A stretch of DNA of 64,000 nt, from NCBI GenBank assembly GCA_902769875.1, contig CACXQV010000022.1:24159-88158 (forward strand), in the 5' to 3' direction. The translations under genes and the position numbers were made by a program. The stretch comes from an uncultured Bacteroidia bacterium. Its GTDB lineage: Bacteria; Bacteroidota; Bacteroidia; Bacteroidales; F082. The notes beneath the pieces are model-generated. The model did no database searches. It saw only the letters and a program-made list of their open reading frames with translations, and had not been told where the DNA came from. Of this stretch, positions 25,269-33,572 are shown one piece after another (position 1 is the stretch's first letter; each line of letters begins with the position of its first letter).

Positions 25269-26726
25269 TTATATACTGTTTTTCAGTTTTTTACGATTTT
25301 CCGTATGAAACGCTCCTTGTTTTCCGTGATGATGGAAACGAAGTAAACGCCTTGCTTCAAGTTGCTGATGTTGATTTCTTGTGCCCTGCACGGTCTTCAC
25401 CAATTGGCCAAGGACATCGTAAACCTTCACTTCTTTGGCTTCAACTCCCTCAATGTAAACCGTTTGCGAAGCAGGATTAGGCCATAGTGAAAAGTTTTTC
25501 CCTCCCGTATCTTCCACAGCTTCAATGCTAACGAAATGTGCTGTAATTTGTCCGCCCCTTGCAATCATGTGGGCATATTCGGCCTCGTTGGAAATGGTAT
25601 CGCCATCTTGGTTAGTCCATCCAACAAATTGGTAGTTTTCATTGGCCGTGGCGGAAAGATTGGCAAACTCGCCAAAACGGTATGTACCCGAACCAATGGC
25701 CGTACCGCCATTTTCGGGACACGCCACAACATCGATTTCAAACTCATCATACACCGACTTGCGACTACGGTAGATTTGATTGTCGTATCGGCCAAAAGCA
25801 TACAGATAACCATTATTGGAAAGGTGCAAACCATTTACCATCTTGTTTGGCATCCCCATATCCAGTGACTCCCAAGTCTCTCCATTGTCGGCAGAGCGAT
25901 AAACGCCCCAAGGCATACCCCAACCGTCGCAATACAAATTGACATACACCACATCATTATTATCAACGTCTATCCCTTGAACGCATTGATTAAGCAAAAA
26001 CTGCTGCCATGTCGCACCATAATCAGTTGACCTAAATAGTCCAGAAGTAAAATCAACATTGCAACCTGCATAAATAACATCTTGGGAATTTTTAGCCAAA
26101 CAGAGTATTGCAGCATCTGTCAATCCAATGTTTTCCCATGTATCTCCATTATCTGTAGATTGAAGCAGACCTCCTAGACCCTCCCCGATATGATCGAAAA
26201 CAGAAGCCAACATTGTACCGTTATTAAGTTTCAGAAGGGCTGTCACCGCACAAACCATGCTATGGTCCTCATAGACATTGGTCCAAGTCGAATCCCAGTC
26301 CGTTGATTTGTAGATGCCTTCCCAAGTGCCTAAAATCAAGGAGTTGTCGGGAGTAATTCCAATTGATACACCATTCATAATGGTAGGAACGGGCAGAGGC
26401 TGCCATTCCGTGCTACCAGCCGCTCTTTTGTACAAGGGATAGTATCCACCCGTGCCGGCCAACAAAGTCCCGTCTGTGTGCTCGTAAAGGCATTGCGCTC
26501 CTATGTCATCCAAGCCGATAAGGTTCCAAGTTGCTCCTCCGTCTGAAGAAATATACACGCCTCTTGCGCCTACAATGATGTTCCCTTCGGCATCCTCTAT
26601 AAGTGAGTAAACACCTGTAGTCGGAGGGTTAATTCCCATCCAAAAGTCATCTTCAGTCTGCGCTTTCATTGTGCCTCCCGCCACCAACAGGAGAGCAAAC
26701 AGCGCGTAAATTTTTGTTGTTTTCAT
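25269..26726 (-). CDS. Secreted BNR/sortilin-type beta-propeller with frameshifted T9SS domain
   Basis: The signal peptide ends near GGTMKAQ. At least five S-x-D-x-G-x-T-W repeats (SSDGGATW, STDNGDTW, STDYGATW, SADNGETW and similar) mark a BNR or Vps10-like beta-propeller over residues 40-330. An InlB-like bacterial repeat (AIGSGTYRFGEFANLSATA) and a T9SS sorting domain (LWPNPASQTVYIEGVEAK) follow. After VKTVQG the annotated frame is nonsense (HHHGKQGAFH). In the neighbouring frame the expected end NISNLKQGVYFVSI to KIVKN reads on to a TGA at 25283-25285. One extra G in the GGG at 25384-25386 explains this. The protein as encoded would lack a working sorting signal; sequencing error is possible. 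Confidence 0.8.
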   Translation of the reverse strand: MKTTKIYALFALLLVAGGTMKAQTEDDFWMGINPPTTGVYSLIEDAEGNIIVGARGVYISSDGGATWNLIGLDDIGAQCLYEHTDGTLLAGTGGYYPLYKRAAGSTEWQPLPVPTIMNGVSIGITPDNSLILGTWEGIYKSTDWDSTWTNVYEDHSMVCAVTALLKLNNGTMLASVFDHIGEGLGGLLQSTDNGDTWENIGLTDAAILCLAKNSQDVIYAGCNVDFTSGLFRSTDYGATWQQFLLNQCVQGIDVDNNDVVYVNLYCDGWGMPWGVYRSADNGETWESLDMGMPNKMVNGLHLSNNGYLYAFGRYDNQIYRSRKSVYDEFEIDVVACPENGGTAIGSGTYRFGEFANLSATANENYQFVGWTNQDGDTISNEAEYAHMIARGGQITAHFVSIEAVEDTGGKNFSLWPNPASQTVYIEGVEAKEVKVYDVLGQLVKTVQGTRNQHQQLEARRLLRFHHHGKQGAFHTENRKKLKNSI

Positions 26727-26756
26727 TGTTCTATGGGTTTTATAGTCATCATAGTA

Positions 26757-27245
26757 TCATTCTTGTTGTTGAGCCGCGTTATGGTAGTCCTCTTCGGTAA
26801 AAGTATATCGCAGGCAGCCGTCCCAACTGTTTTCGGCGGCAAGCACTTCGTAGTTTTCCATCAAGATGGGATTGAACCTGCTTCTGTCTCCTTTTGAAAA
26901 CACAATTTGGACCGAATCGTTGAAAACAATCCTCATCGAATCGCATTGGTTGTCGTCAAAGTATTGGGGATAATTGATCTGATAACGATAATCCCAAACC
27001 ACCGAAACCTCTCCTTGTGGCGGAATTGTAATCGTCTGCGATGGGTGATAGGATGAATCCTGTGTGGTCACAAAACAGCAATCCTTTGTCTTGATGGTCA
27101 GTTCCATTGGCAAGCTGTTTTTCATCACGACTTCCAAATGGCAAAGACGATCAACGGAGCACGACACCGAAATGAATGTCACCCCAACGAGCATTGCCGT
27201 CAAAACCACAAGCAGCCTTCTGAAATTGGTTTTTTTGTTGTTCAT
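26757..27245 (-). CDS. Exported protein of unknown function, probable lipoprotein
   Basis: This 162-residue product has a charged N-terminus and a hydrophobic segment (LLVVLTAMLVGVTFISVSC), with a plausible lipobox Cys near residue 29. The mature part looks like a beta-sandwich (LEVVMKNSLPMELTIKTKD, IPPQGEVSVVWDY). I do not recognise a family. It lies between two T9SS substrate genes on the same strand and has its own promoter-like box. Confidence 0.6.
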   Translation of the reverse strand: MNNKKTNFRRLLVVLTAMLVGVTFISVSCSVDRLCHLEVVMKNSLPMELTIKTKDCCFVTTQDSSYHPSQTITIPPQGEVSVVWDYRYQINYPQYFDDNQCDSMRIVFNDSVQIVFSKGDRSRFNPILMENYEVLAAENSWDGCLRYTFTEEDYHNAAQQQE

Positions 27246-27292
27246 AATGCTTTAATTTTAGGTGTTAGTTTTTCGTCTTGAAATTCATGCCG

Positions 27293-27300
27293 CAAAAGTA
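27293..27300 (-). promoter_or_regulatory. -7 box TACTTTTG for the exported protein at 26757-27245
   Basis: The box lies 47 bp upstream of the start at 27245. Confidence 0.5.
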
Positions 27301-27404
27301 TAGAAAAATATCGCCATTTTTTCAAGTCCAACGGGCATTACAAACTTTTGAAAACCTACTTATTTGAGTATTAGCGTATTACTGTTTTATTTTACAACTT
27401 TTTC

Positions 27405-28289
27405 TTACTCTTTCATCATTCGTGCCACATGTCTTATCCCTTCAATATCAGTAATCCACAACAGGTACAAGCCTTCGGGCAAATCAGCCGCACTGATCTC
27501 GTTTGAGTATTGCAAGGTCTTCACCAACTGCCCAAGGGCGTTGTAGACCTGAACTTCGGCTGCTTCAACTCCCTCAATATGGACCACATCGGAAGTCGGA
27601 TTTGGGTAAAGGGAAATCGGTGAAATGTCCATTTCTTCCACGGCATCAATCATGCAGGTGCCGTAATACTCGTTTTGCCAAAGCAACTCGCCGTTTTGGT
27701 GGAAACACAGGGCACGGTAGTAGCCTCCAGTGACATAATACCATCCGCTGAAGAGCAACCCCATGTCGCTGCCAATGCCTTCTGTCCAAGTCTCGATGGC
27801 AACAGGCTCTCCCGTAATGTCATATTCCAATCCGAACCAGAACTTCTTTCTGTCAACCCCTCCGATTTGTTCGATGCTGATGGAATCGACAATCCAATAG
27901 TCAAATTCTTGGAAATCGCCGAATCGCAAGGTGTCGCCGACTTGGGCGGTGAAATCGTAAATCAAAATGTCGGTCGCCGATTTTCTTTTCCATACTTTGC
28001 CGTTTTCTTCCCTCAACAGGGTGGCTAATCGCGGCGTGCCTTCACCATTTCTGGTCTCCAACACTTTTGTGTATCGAATGCCATCAACGAGCGTGTCGTC
28101 CGAAATCCAATGGATCAAAGTGCTGTAATGATGATTCGGCGGAAAGCCAGGGTTCACAATGACATCAAGGGTGTGCCATTCGTTGCCTTCCTGAATAATC
28201 GGTTCGTAGTCTTGCGCCTTCGCCGTGCCCGCCACTGCCAGCGACAGGAGGAGAAGGACTTTTGCCTTTGCGTTGGTTGATTTGTTCAT
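27405..28289 (-). CDS. Secreted protein with T9SS type A sorting domain
   Basis: This 294-residue protein has a signal peptide (VLLLLSLAVAGTAKAQ). The middle part is beta-rich and Trp/Tyr-rich without a domain I can name (EGNEWHTLDVIVNPGF, LIYDFTAQVGDTLRFGD). This pattern is frequent in small Bacteroidota T9SS substrates. The last 75 residues are an intact type A sorting domain (LYPNPTSDVVHIEGVEAA to GLYLLWITD). Its CTD is very similar to that of the frameshifted protein at 25269-26726 and shows what that one should look like. It is probably surface-attached or released. Confidence 0.75.
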   Translation of the reverse strand: MNKSTNAKAKVLLLLSLAVAGTAKAQDYEPIIQEGNEWHTLDVIVNPGFPPNHHYSTLIHWISDDTLVDGIRYTKVLETRNGEGTPRLATLLREENGKVWKRKSATDILIYDFTAQVGDTLRFGDFQEFDYWIVDSISIEQIGGVDRKKFWFGLEYDITGEPVAIETWTEGIGSDMGLLFSGWYYVTGGYYRALCFHQNGELLWQNEYYGTCMIDAVEEMDISPISLYPNPTSDVVHIEGVEAAEVQVYNALGQLVKTLQYSNEISAADLPEGLYLLWITDIEGIRHVARMMKE

Positions 28290-28317
28290 TGTATTGTTGT
28301 TTTGGAATTGTCGACAG

Positions 28318-28325
28318 CAAAACTA
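28318..28325 (-). promoter_or_regulatory. -7 box TAGTTTTG for the T9SS protein at 27405-28289
   Basis: The box lies 28 bp upstream of the start at 28289. Confidence 0.5.
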
Positions 28326-28442
28326 TAGAAAAAAATTCCATAAAAATCAACCTCCAAGCCCAACTACAGATTTTTATTGGCTTGAAAAATTGCAAAACAT
28401 TGAAATGCAACAGACTATAAAAGAAAAACTACAGATTTTTGT

Positions 28443-29951
28443 TTAGCCCAACAGGTCGGAAACGGGGCTTTTCCCCACTTTTTTGATGAGGTCGGAGCGG
28501 TATTTCATCACCGTGTTTTGGCTTAGTTCCAAAATCTCGGCTTCTTCCTTGATGCGGAATTTGAGAAAGTTGAGCACAAGCAAATCGCGTTCTTGCTCGG
28601 TCAGGTCGGGATGGGTGGATTTCAGTTTTTCGTAAACGTCGGGGTATGTCTTGTTGAAGGCTTCCAAGATGCCCTCGCGCGGATGGCCGCCTTTGCCGTA
28701 AAGGGGCTTCACTTCCTTCAGCAAGTCCTCAAAAGTCTTTTCCTTCAAGGCAGTTTGTGCCTCGGTCAATTGTTGGCTGAAGGCTTCGCGCTGCTGGTCG
28801 AAAGTTTCGCGCTGTTGTTGGTGCTCTTCGCGGAGGTCGGCTTCGGCTTGCTTGTGCCGCTTGTGGATAAGCATGAGCAAAAGCCCAAGAGCCAAAACCG
28901 CCAATACGACCAATGCAACCACCAAAATGTTTTGTCGTTCCGATTGTTGCTTTTTCAGTTGGGCTTCGGCTTCTTGTTTTTTCAGCATATAGTTGTTGAA
29001 CAATGCGGTAAGTTCTGATGTTACGGGTGCGAAAGCCTCTTTTGCGTGAGGATATTGCGCCAAAAGATGGGCACATTCGTTCATCTTCTCGGTCTCGCCC
29101 AAGGCTTCATAAACCTCATGCAAATACTCTGTCGTTTGTGATTTTGCTGTCGTGTTCAAAGGCTCCGATTGCTCAAATCCATCGAAAGCCCGATTCAGGT
29201 ACACCAGCGCCGAATCAAATTGTTTCTCCTCTTTGTAAATCCAACCGATGGTCAATTCAACGTCGTGGTTGTCAGTTTCATCGCAATGCGGAAGCAGTGC
29301 TTTCAGGTCGCGGATGATGGGTTCTGCATCGTGATGAAGTTTGTAGTCGATGATACCTTTCCTTGAGACCGACATCCTGAAATTGAGTTCGGAAGAATCG
29401 TTGTCGAAGCATCTTATTGCGCTGTCGTAGTAATGGCAAGCACTGTCGAAACGATCGCAAATGTCGAATCCATAGGCAATCAAAAACAATGTGCCCCCAA
29501 ATGATTTGCGCGAGTTGGAATATTTCTTGTTGATGGCCAAGGCTTGACGGTAGAAATAAGAGGTTGGTTCCGGCAACAAGGAAATCGAATATTGGGTCCC
29601 TTGGCCTTTATAAGTTCTCTGAAGGAGATTAATTATACTTCTATCTGGTTTTGTAAGCTGCTCTTTTTCAGGAAGATTGTCAACAGAAAAGCGTTCCTCC
29701 AAAAGTCCCAACACTTGGTAGAATTCTTTGCAACAAGCAACAGTGCTATCCATATCCCAATAATGCAGGGCATTTTGGTAGAGGGTATTGGCCATGTTAT
29801 ATAGGGAATCGGCACGAAGGCTGTCGGCGGTTGCATCCACTTGTGAAGGCTCTTCAACCCTTCGACCGGCCTCAGCGGTTGGCTCAGGTTTGCCGCAAGC
29901 AGCCAATAGTATGGCGCAAACGGATGTTGCTATGATATGATGGATTTTCAT
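28443..29951 (-). CDS. TPR-containing membrane regulator with C-terminal HTH
   Basis: This 502-residue protein starts with a lipoprotein-like signal (HHIIATSVCAILLAACGK). Helical TPR-like repeats fill roughly residues 40-310 (FDSALVYLNRAFDGF, YEALGETEKMNECAHLL). A membrane segment (ILVVALVVLAVLALGLLLML) lies near residues 345-365. A Gln/Glu-rich coiled coil (EHQQQRETFDQQREAF) and a C-terminal LuxR-like helix-turn-helix (LTEQERDLLVLNFLKFRIKE then ILELSQNTVMKYRSDLI) follow. This layout, with periplasmic TPRs, one TM and a cytosolic HTH, is common among Bacteroidota one-component regulators. Target genes are unknown. The start at 29951 is preferred over 29978 because it begins the signal peptide directly. 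Confidence 0.8.
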   Translation of the reverse strand: MKIHHIIATSVCAILLAACGKPEPTAEAGRRVEEPSQVDATADSLRADSLYNMANTLYQNALHYWDMDSTVACCKEFYQVLGLLEERFSVDNLPEKEQLTKPDRSIINLLQRTYKGQGTQYSISLLPEPTSYFYRQALAINKKYSNSRKSFGGTLFLIAYGFDICDRFDSACHYYDSAIRCFDNDSSELNFRMSVSRKGIIDYKLHHDAEPIIRDLKALLPHCDETDNHDVELTIGWIYKEEKQFDSALVYLNRAFDGFEQSEPLNTTAKSQTTEYLHEVYEALGETEKMNECAHLLAQYPHAKEAFAPVTSELTALFNNYMLKKQEAEAQLKKQQSERQNILVVALVVLAVLALGLLLMLIHKRHKQAEADLREEHQQQRETFDQQREAFSQQLTEAQTALKEKTFEDLLKEVKPLYGKGGHPREGILEAFNKTYPDVYEKLKSTHPDLTEQERDLLVLNFLKFRIKEEAEILELSQNTVMKYRSDLIKKVGKSPVSDLLG

Positions 29952-29956
29952 GGGGG

Positions 29957-29964
29957 CAAAAGTA
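29957..29964 (-). promoter_or_regulatory. -7 box TACTTTTG for the TPR regulator gene
   Basis: The box lies 5 bp upstream of the start at 29951, so the leader would be extremely short. Confidence 0.5.
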
Positions 29965-29982
29965 GGGAATTTTTCCAAATCA

Positions 29983-30963
29983 TCACCTCACAAGGTCGTT
30001 ATACCCGAAAACCACCTCCAAGCCCTTCCCTTTGAAATATTCTCTCACCTGATTTTCGTCCCATCCCGTAGCAGCCAAAATAAAATCGCCACCCCAAGCC
30101 CCCAATGATTTCAAAACGCCCTCGAAGTCGGGGAAACGCTTTTGAACGGGTTCCTGCCCGATGCAACGGGCGATGATGCGCTCGTGGCATTGCAAGAGCA
30201 TGGCGAACTCGTCCAAACTTTCGCATTTCGGCAAGGCACGGCAGATTTCCGAAACGGTTTTAATATCATTCTGTAAATCAGAGGGATTAGCCTTTGCCAA
30301 AAACGCCTTGATTTCCTTTGACGAACTTTGCTTTTGTCCTTGATAGACGAAAAACAGATGCTCAGCGAAAGTCGGGTTAAAATCGACGATTTCAACCATT
30401 GGTGTCGGCGTTTCGACAGACTCAACGGCCTTAATTTGTTGAGGTCCCTGAGCCTGTCGAAGGGCCGATTCTAAATTAACAAGTTGATAATAAATAGGTC
30501 CTTCCGCCGTGGCGCAAGCAATGTCGTAGCCCGAGCCGCCGAAGGTCAGTTTCAGCAATTCGTAAGGATTCACGTTGGCCCACCTTGCAAGGTTGGCAAT
30601 CAATGTGGAACTGCTGCCAAAACCCCAGTTGGGGTCGAAATCGAGGCGGGTGGTAAACTTTATGTCATTTCCTTCAAACGCCTTGGGATTCAGCTGCTTG
30701 ACGGATTTCAGGATTTGCGACAGTTTTTCGGCCTTGGGCTGGTCGTCGCAGTCGATGATTTCGAGGTTTTCCGGATTCAGGGAAACCGAAAACCAAGGGC
30801 CATCAGGCTTGTGGGCATTCCATTGTAGAGACGTTTCGGGAATCGTCTCTACTGTCAAGGTTTGTCCCAATTTCAATGGCAAGGCCAAGGCCAAGGCACC
30901 TTTCAAGACGAGGTATTCGCCTGTCAGGAGGAATTTTCCGTGGGAATGGTAATGTTTGTTCAT
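29983..30963 (-). CDS. GYDIA-family GHMP kinase (mevalonate pathway)
   Basis: This 326-residue kinase of the GHMP superfamily probably phosphorylates mevalonate or phosphomevalonate in isoprenoid synthesis. The N-terminal SHGKFLLTGEYLVLKGALAL and the signature motif GSGYDIACA (from which the family takes its name) are present. The GHMP glycine-rich loop appears as FGSSSTLIANLA. Two palindromic repeats lie inside the gene: one encodes ALRQAQGPQQ and KAVESVET near the middle, the other TVETIPETSLQ near residue 45. Both keep the frame. The HMG-CoA reductase gene lies 670 bp upstream on the same strand, separated by a toxin-antitoxin pair. The start at 30963 (MNKHYHSHGK) fits the family. Confidence 0.85.
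   Translation of the reverse strand: MNKHYHSHGKFLLTGEYLVLKGALALALPLKLGQTLTVETIPETSLQWNAHKPDGPWFSVSLNPENLEIIDCDDQPKAEKLSQILKSVKQLNPKAFEGNDIKFTTRLDFDPNWGFGSSSTLIANLARWANVNPYELLKLTFGGSGYDIACATAEGPIYYQLVNLESALRQAQGPQQIKAVESVETPTPMVEIVDFNPTFAEHLFFVYQGQKQSSSKEIKAFLAKANPSDLQNDIKTVSEICRALPKCESLDEFAMLLQCHERIIARCIGQEPVQKRFPDFEGVLKSLGAWGGDFILAATGWDENQVREYFKGKGLEVVFGYNDLVR
30411..30466. repeat. Palindromic CCTGAGCCTGTCGAAGGG-type element inside the GHMP kinase gene
   Basis: Arms TTCGACAGACTCA and TGAGCCTGTCGAA flank a 25-bp middle. The translated product ALRQAQGP is a typical signature of this dispersed repeat. A related copy ends the asd gene (36156-36225). Confidence 0.85.
30825..30852. repeat. GTAGAGACG-type palindrome inside the GHMP kinase gene
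   Basis: A 28-bp element with outer arms GTAGAGACG and CGTCTCTAC has the same length and outer arms as the copy at 24550-24577, but a different centre. Confidence 0.85.
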
Positions 30964-30982
30964 ATACGACATAATTGGATTG

Positions 30983-30990
30983 CAAAATTA
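30983..30990 (-). promoter_or_regulatory. -7 box TAATTTTG for the GHMP kinase gene
   Basis: The box lies 19 bp before the start at 30963 and supports that start. Confidence 0.55.
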
Positions 30991-31031
30991 GTTTTTTTGG
31001 CTGAAAAGATGGCGATTTGTGGAAATTGTGC

Positions 31032-31039
31032 TAATTTTG
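31032..31039 (+). promoter_or_regulatory. -7 box TAATTTTG for the YafQ toxin-antitoxin pair
   Basis: The box lies 20 bp before the antitoxin ATG at 31060. Confidence 0.55.
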
Positions 31040-31059
31040 CAACCGAAAAACAAAACAAA

Positions 31060-31329
31060 ATGAATGTTGCAATTCCAACATCGGCACAGTTTGACACGTT
31101 CACCTTGAGCATCCCCAAGGATGAGGTTTCATTCTTCAAGAAAATGGCAAAGAAAATGGGCTGGAGCATCGAAAAAAAGAAGAAAGAAAAACCGCTTATG
31201 TACGACCCTGAAACAGGAGAATACCTCAACGATGAGACGGTGAAAGTTATCGAGGATTCTATGAATGGGAAAGGCATTGTTTGGACTGGGACAGCCGAGG
31301 AGTTTAAGGAATGGGCCAAAGCACTTTGA
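31060..31329 (+). CDS. Antitoxin partner of YafQ-like toxin
   Basis: This 89-residue protein starts MNVAIPTSAQFDTFTLSIPK. It contains a helix with KKMAKKMGWSIEKKKKEK and an acidic C-terminal half (DPETGEYLNDETVKVIED). The first 25 residues look like a short DNA-binding or dimerisation element and the tail like a toxin-binding arm. I do not place it in a named antitoxin family; its identity rests on the downstream toxin, which begins 2 bp after its stop. The long upstream open frame (from 30862) is rejected because the promoter box lies inside it. Confidence 0.7.
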   Translation: MNVAIPTSAQFDTFTLSIPKDEVSFFKKMAKKMGWSIEKKKKEKPLMYDPETGEYLNDETVKVIEDSMNGKGIVWTGTAEEFKEWAKAL

Positions 31330-31331
31330 CA

Positions 31332-31625
31332 ATGGCAAAGTTTCTCCTTTCCTCAACAGGCCGATTCAAGAAAGACTTGAAATTGGCTAAAAAAAGAGGT
31401 CTCTCGATAGACGACCTTACTTTCATCACAGACCTTTTGGAAGAAGATAAGCCACTTCCTGAAAGATGCAGAAACCATCAGATTCATGGACAATATGAGG
31501 GTTGTTGGGAATGTCATATCAACCCTGACTGGCTACTGATTTACATTAAAGACACCGAAATCCGAATCATTTCCCTCCAGCGGACGGGAACCCATTCGGA
31601 TTTGTTCGGAAAAAACAGGAATTAA
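31332..31625 (+). CDS. YafQ/RelE-family mRNA interferase toxin
   Basis: This 97-residue toxin should cleave mRNA on the ribosome when released from its antitoxin. Diagnostic features are TGRFKKDLKLAKKRG at the N-terminus, LPERCRNHQIHGQYEGCWEC in the middle, and HINPDWLLIYIKD with LQRTGTHSDLF at the end. The conserved His and Asp residues of YafQ (HxL-like NHQIHG, PDWLLIY, GTHSDLF) are present. It follows its antitoxin by 2 bp. The pair lies between two mevalonate-pathway genes that run on the other strand. Confidence 0.88.
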   Translation: MAKFLLSSTGRFKKDLKLAKKRGLSIDDLTFITDLLEEDKPLPERCRNHQIHGQYEGCWECHINPDWLLIYIKDTEIRIISLQRTGTHSDLFGKNRN

Positions 31626-31631
31626 GCGTTA

Positions 31632-32957
31632 TTATTTTCGTAGCCCTTCCAAAAACTGCTCCACCGCCGCATACGACACCGTCTTGTCCTTAAAGTATTC
31701 CCGTGCCTTTTTCTTGTCTTCTTCACTGGCGTTCAGTTGGTTGAGGATGTTGTTCAAGTGCATCTTCATGTGGCCGGCTTGGATGCCCTTGGTGGTCAGG
31801 GAGCGCACGGCGGAGAAATTGTTGGCCAAACCCATCGTGGCGGCAATCATCATCAGTTCCTTGGCGGTGGGATTGCCCAACAATTCAAGGGTTTTCTTGG
31901 CCAAGGGGTGCAAACTCGTCAGGCCTCCAATGGTGCCCAAAGCCATCGGCACCTCCAACTCGAAGTGGAAAATGCCGTTTTCAATCGTGACTGATGACAG
32001 GCTCTCATAATGCCCGTTGCGCGAGGCGAAAGTGTGTCCTGCGGCTTCCACGGCGCGGAAGTCGTTGCCTGTGGCAATGACCACCGCATCAATGCCGTTG
32101 TAAATGCCTTTGTTGTGTGTGGTGGCGCGGTCGGTGTCGATGTGGGCAATGTCAACGGCCTTCTTGAATTTCTTGGCGTATTCTTCGCCCGAAAGGTGTT
32201 CGTCGATGCCATCCAATTGGTTGACAGGACATTCCACCCAAACCTTCACGCGGCAGTCGGGCGTGTTGTTCGAGAGGATAGTCATAATGATTTCCACTTT
32301 GCGGAGGTCTTCGGGCAAGTCGTTTTGCTCGGCGAAGAAGTCTTGCAGGCTATGGCCAAACTGCTCCAAAACCGAATTGATGAAGTTGGCGCCCATCGCA
32401 TCGCCCGTGCCAAACTCTACGCGAATTTGGTAATAGTCAGGGATTTGTGCGCTGTAGTCGATGAGGCGCATCCCAAGGATGCCGCCGCCGCGCTTGCGCA
32501 TTTTCTCTGTCATACTGTCGGTGTCGGCCAACAGGCGTTTCTCGATTTCGGGGAACAAGGCAAAGAGTCTTTCCTTGTCGCCGCTCCAGCCGAAATGCAC
32601 CTGCCCGACTTTGCGCACATCAATCACTTCGGCATGGAAACCGCCTCTTTCGCCCCAAAACTTGGCCGCAGCCGAGGCCGCAGCCACGACCGAACTTTCC
32701 TCGATGACCATCGGCACGATGTAGTCCTTACCATTGATGGTCACGTTGGGCGAAATGCCGTAAGGGATGAAGAAATTGGTGATGGTGTTCTCGCTAAACT
32801 CGTCAAAAAGTTGCTGCTGCTTCGAGTCGGAGTGCCAGTAGCTTTTCAGCAAATTGACGACCTCTCCGGGGTTCTCGAAGTAGTTGGCTATCAGTTTCAA
32901 CTTCTCTTCCTTGAGAAGTTTCGAGAAGCCTTTTTTTATGCGTTCGCGAGTTGCCAT
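31632..32957 (-). CDS. mvaA: Hydroxymethylglutaryl-CoA reductase, class II
   Basis: HMG-CoA reductase interconverts HMG-CoA and mevalonate with NAD(P)H. The 441-residue length, the absence of a membrane domain and motifs such as GDAMGANFIN, VEESSVVAAASAAAKFW and IYNGIDAVVIATGNDFRAVE fit the bacterial class II enzymes. With the GHMP kinase nearby, a mevalonate route to isoprenoids is likely, whereas Bacteroides species are generally thought to use the DXP route. The start lies 6 bp after the stop of the DUF4468 gene, so they share a transcript. The 3' end converges with the YafQ toxin gene. Confidence 0.92.
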   Translation of the reverse strand: MATRERIKKGFSKLLKEEKLKLIANYFENPGEVVNLLKSYWHSDSKQQQLFDEFSENTITNFFIPYGISPNVTINGKDYIVPMVIEESSVVAAASAAAKFWGERGGFHAEVIDVRKVGQVHFGWSGDKERLFALFPEIEKRLLADTDSMTEKMRKRGGGILGMRLIDYSAQIPDYYQIRVEFGTGDAMGANFINSVLEQFGHSLQDFFAEQNDLPEDLRKVEIIMTILSNNTPDCRVKVWVECPVNQLDGIDEHLSGEEYAKKFKKAVDIAHIDTDRATTHNKGIYNGIDAVVIATGNDFRAVEAAGHTFASRNGHYESLSSVTIENGIFHFELEVPMALGTIGGLTSLHPLAKKTLELLGNPTAKELMMIAATMGLANNFSAVRSLTTKGIQAGHMKMHLNNILNQLNASEEDKKKAREYFKDKTVSYAAVEQFLEGLRK

Positions 32958-32963
32958 TTCAGT

Positions 32964-33488
32964 TTACCATTCCTCTTCTTCAATGACTTTTTCGGGTTCA
33001 AGACTCTCCTCAAACTTTTGACCCCAATCTTCCGCAAAGGCGGCCATTTGCTCCAAATAATTGTCCCAAACGGGCTGATAATTCGGGTCTTCCTTGTTCA
33101 TCCATTCCTCGCAAGGATGGTTGCTTTGGGTTTTCTGCATGAAGTCGGTGAGGGTGTAGCGCACGCGGCCTTCGCGCACTTCGATGATGAAACGGTAGGT
33201 GATCCACGGCCATTTCGACTTCACGGGGTCGCCGTTGTCCAATTGGAGTTGGTGTTTGCCCTTCATCGTGCGCCCGTCGTTTTGCTGGAGCAAGGTGGCG
33301 GGACTCTTGTAATACTTGTTCATAAACCCACTGAAAATGCGGTTATAAACCTCGTCTTCAGAGCCTTGTGTGGGGATGACCTTGCGGAAGCAGATTCTCT
33401 CCGTCTTAGGGTCGATCGGCAGGTTGGTTTGGGCAAAAGTGACGGTCGCGAACAAGACGGCGACGAATAACAATGCTACTTTTTTCAT
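32964..33488 (-). CDS. Exported DUF4468-like protein
   Basis: This 174-residue protein has a signal peptide (KVALLFVAVLFATVTFAQ). A DUF4468-type domain follows (ERICFRKVIPTQGSEDEVYN, then YRFIIEVREGRVRYTLTDF), a TBP-like fold common in Bacteroidota exported proteins of unknown function. The tail is acidic (EPEKVIEEEEW). It is the first gene of a two-gene unit with HMG-CoA reductase, though a functional link is not obvious. Confidence 0.8.
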   Translation of the reverse strand: MKKVALLFVAVLFATVTFAQTNLPIDPKTERICFRKVIPTQGSEDEVYNRIFSGFMNKYYKSPATLLQQNDGRTMKGKHQLQLDNGDPVKSKWPWITYRFIIEVREGRVRYTLTDFMQKTQSNHPCEEWMNKEDPNYQPVWDNYLEQMAAFAEDWGQKFEESLEPEKVIEEEEW

Positions 33489-33504
33489 TGGCTTAAATTT
33501 TTGA

Positions 33505-33512
33505 CAAAATTA
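33505..33512 (-). promoter_or_regulatory. -7 box TAATTTTG for the DUF4468/mvaA operon
   Basis: The box lies 16 bp upstream of the start at 33488. Confidence 0.55.
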
Positions 33513-33572
33513 GTAATAATTTGGTTTGATTTTGAAAATACTGCCCAATACCTGCAAATTTCAGGCCAAAAA

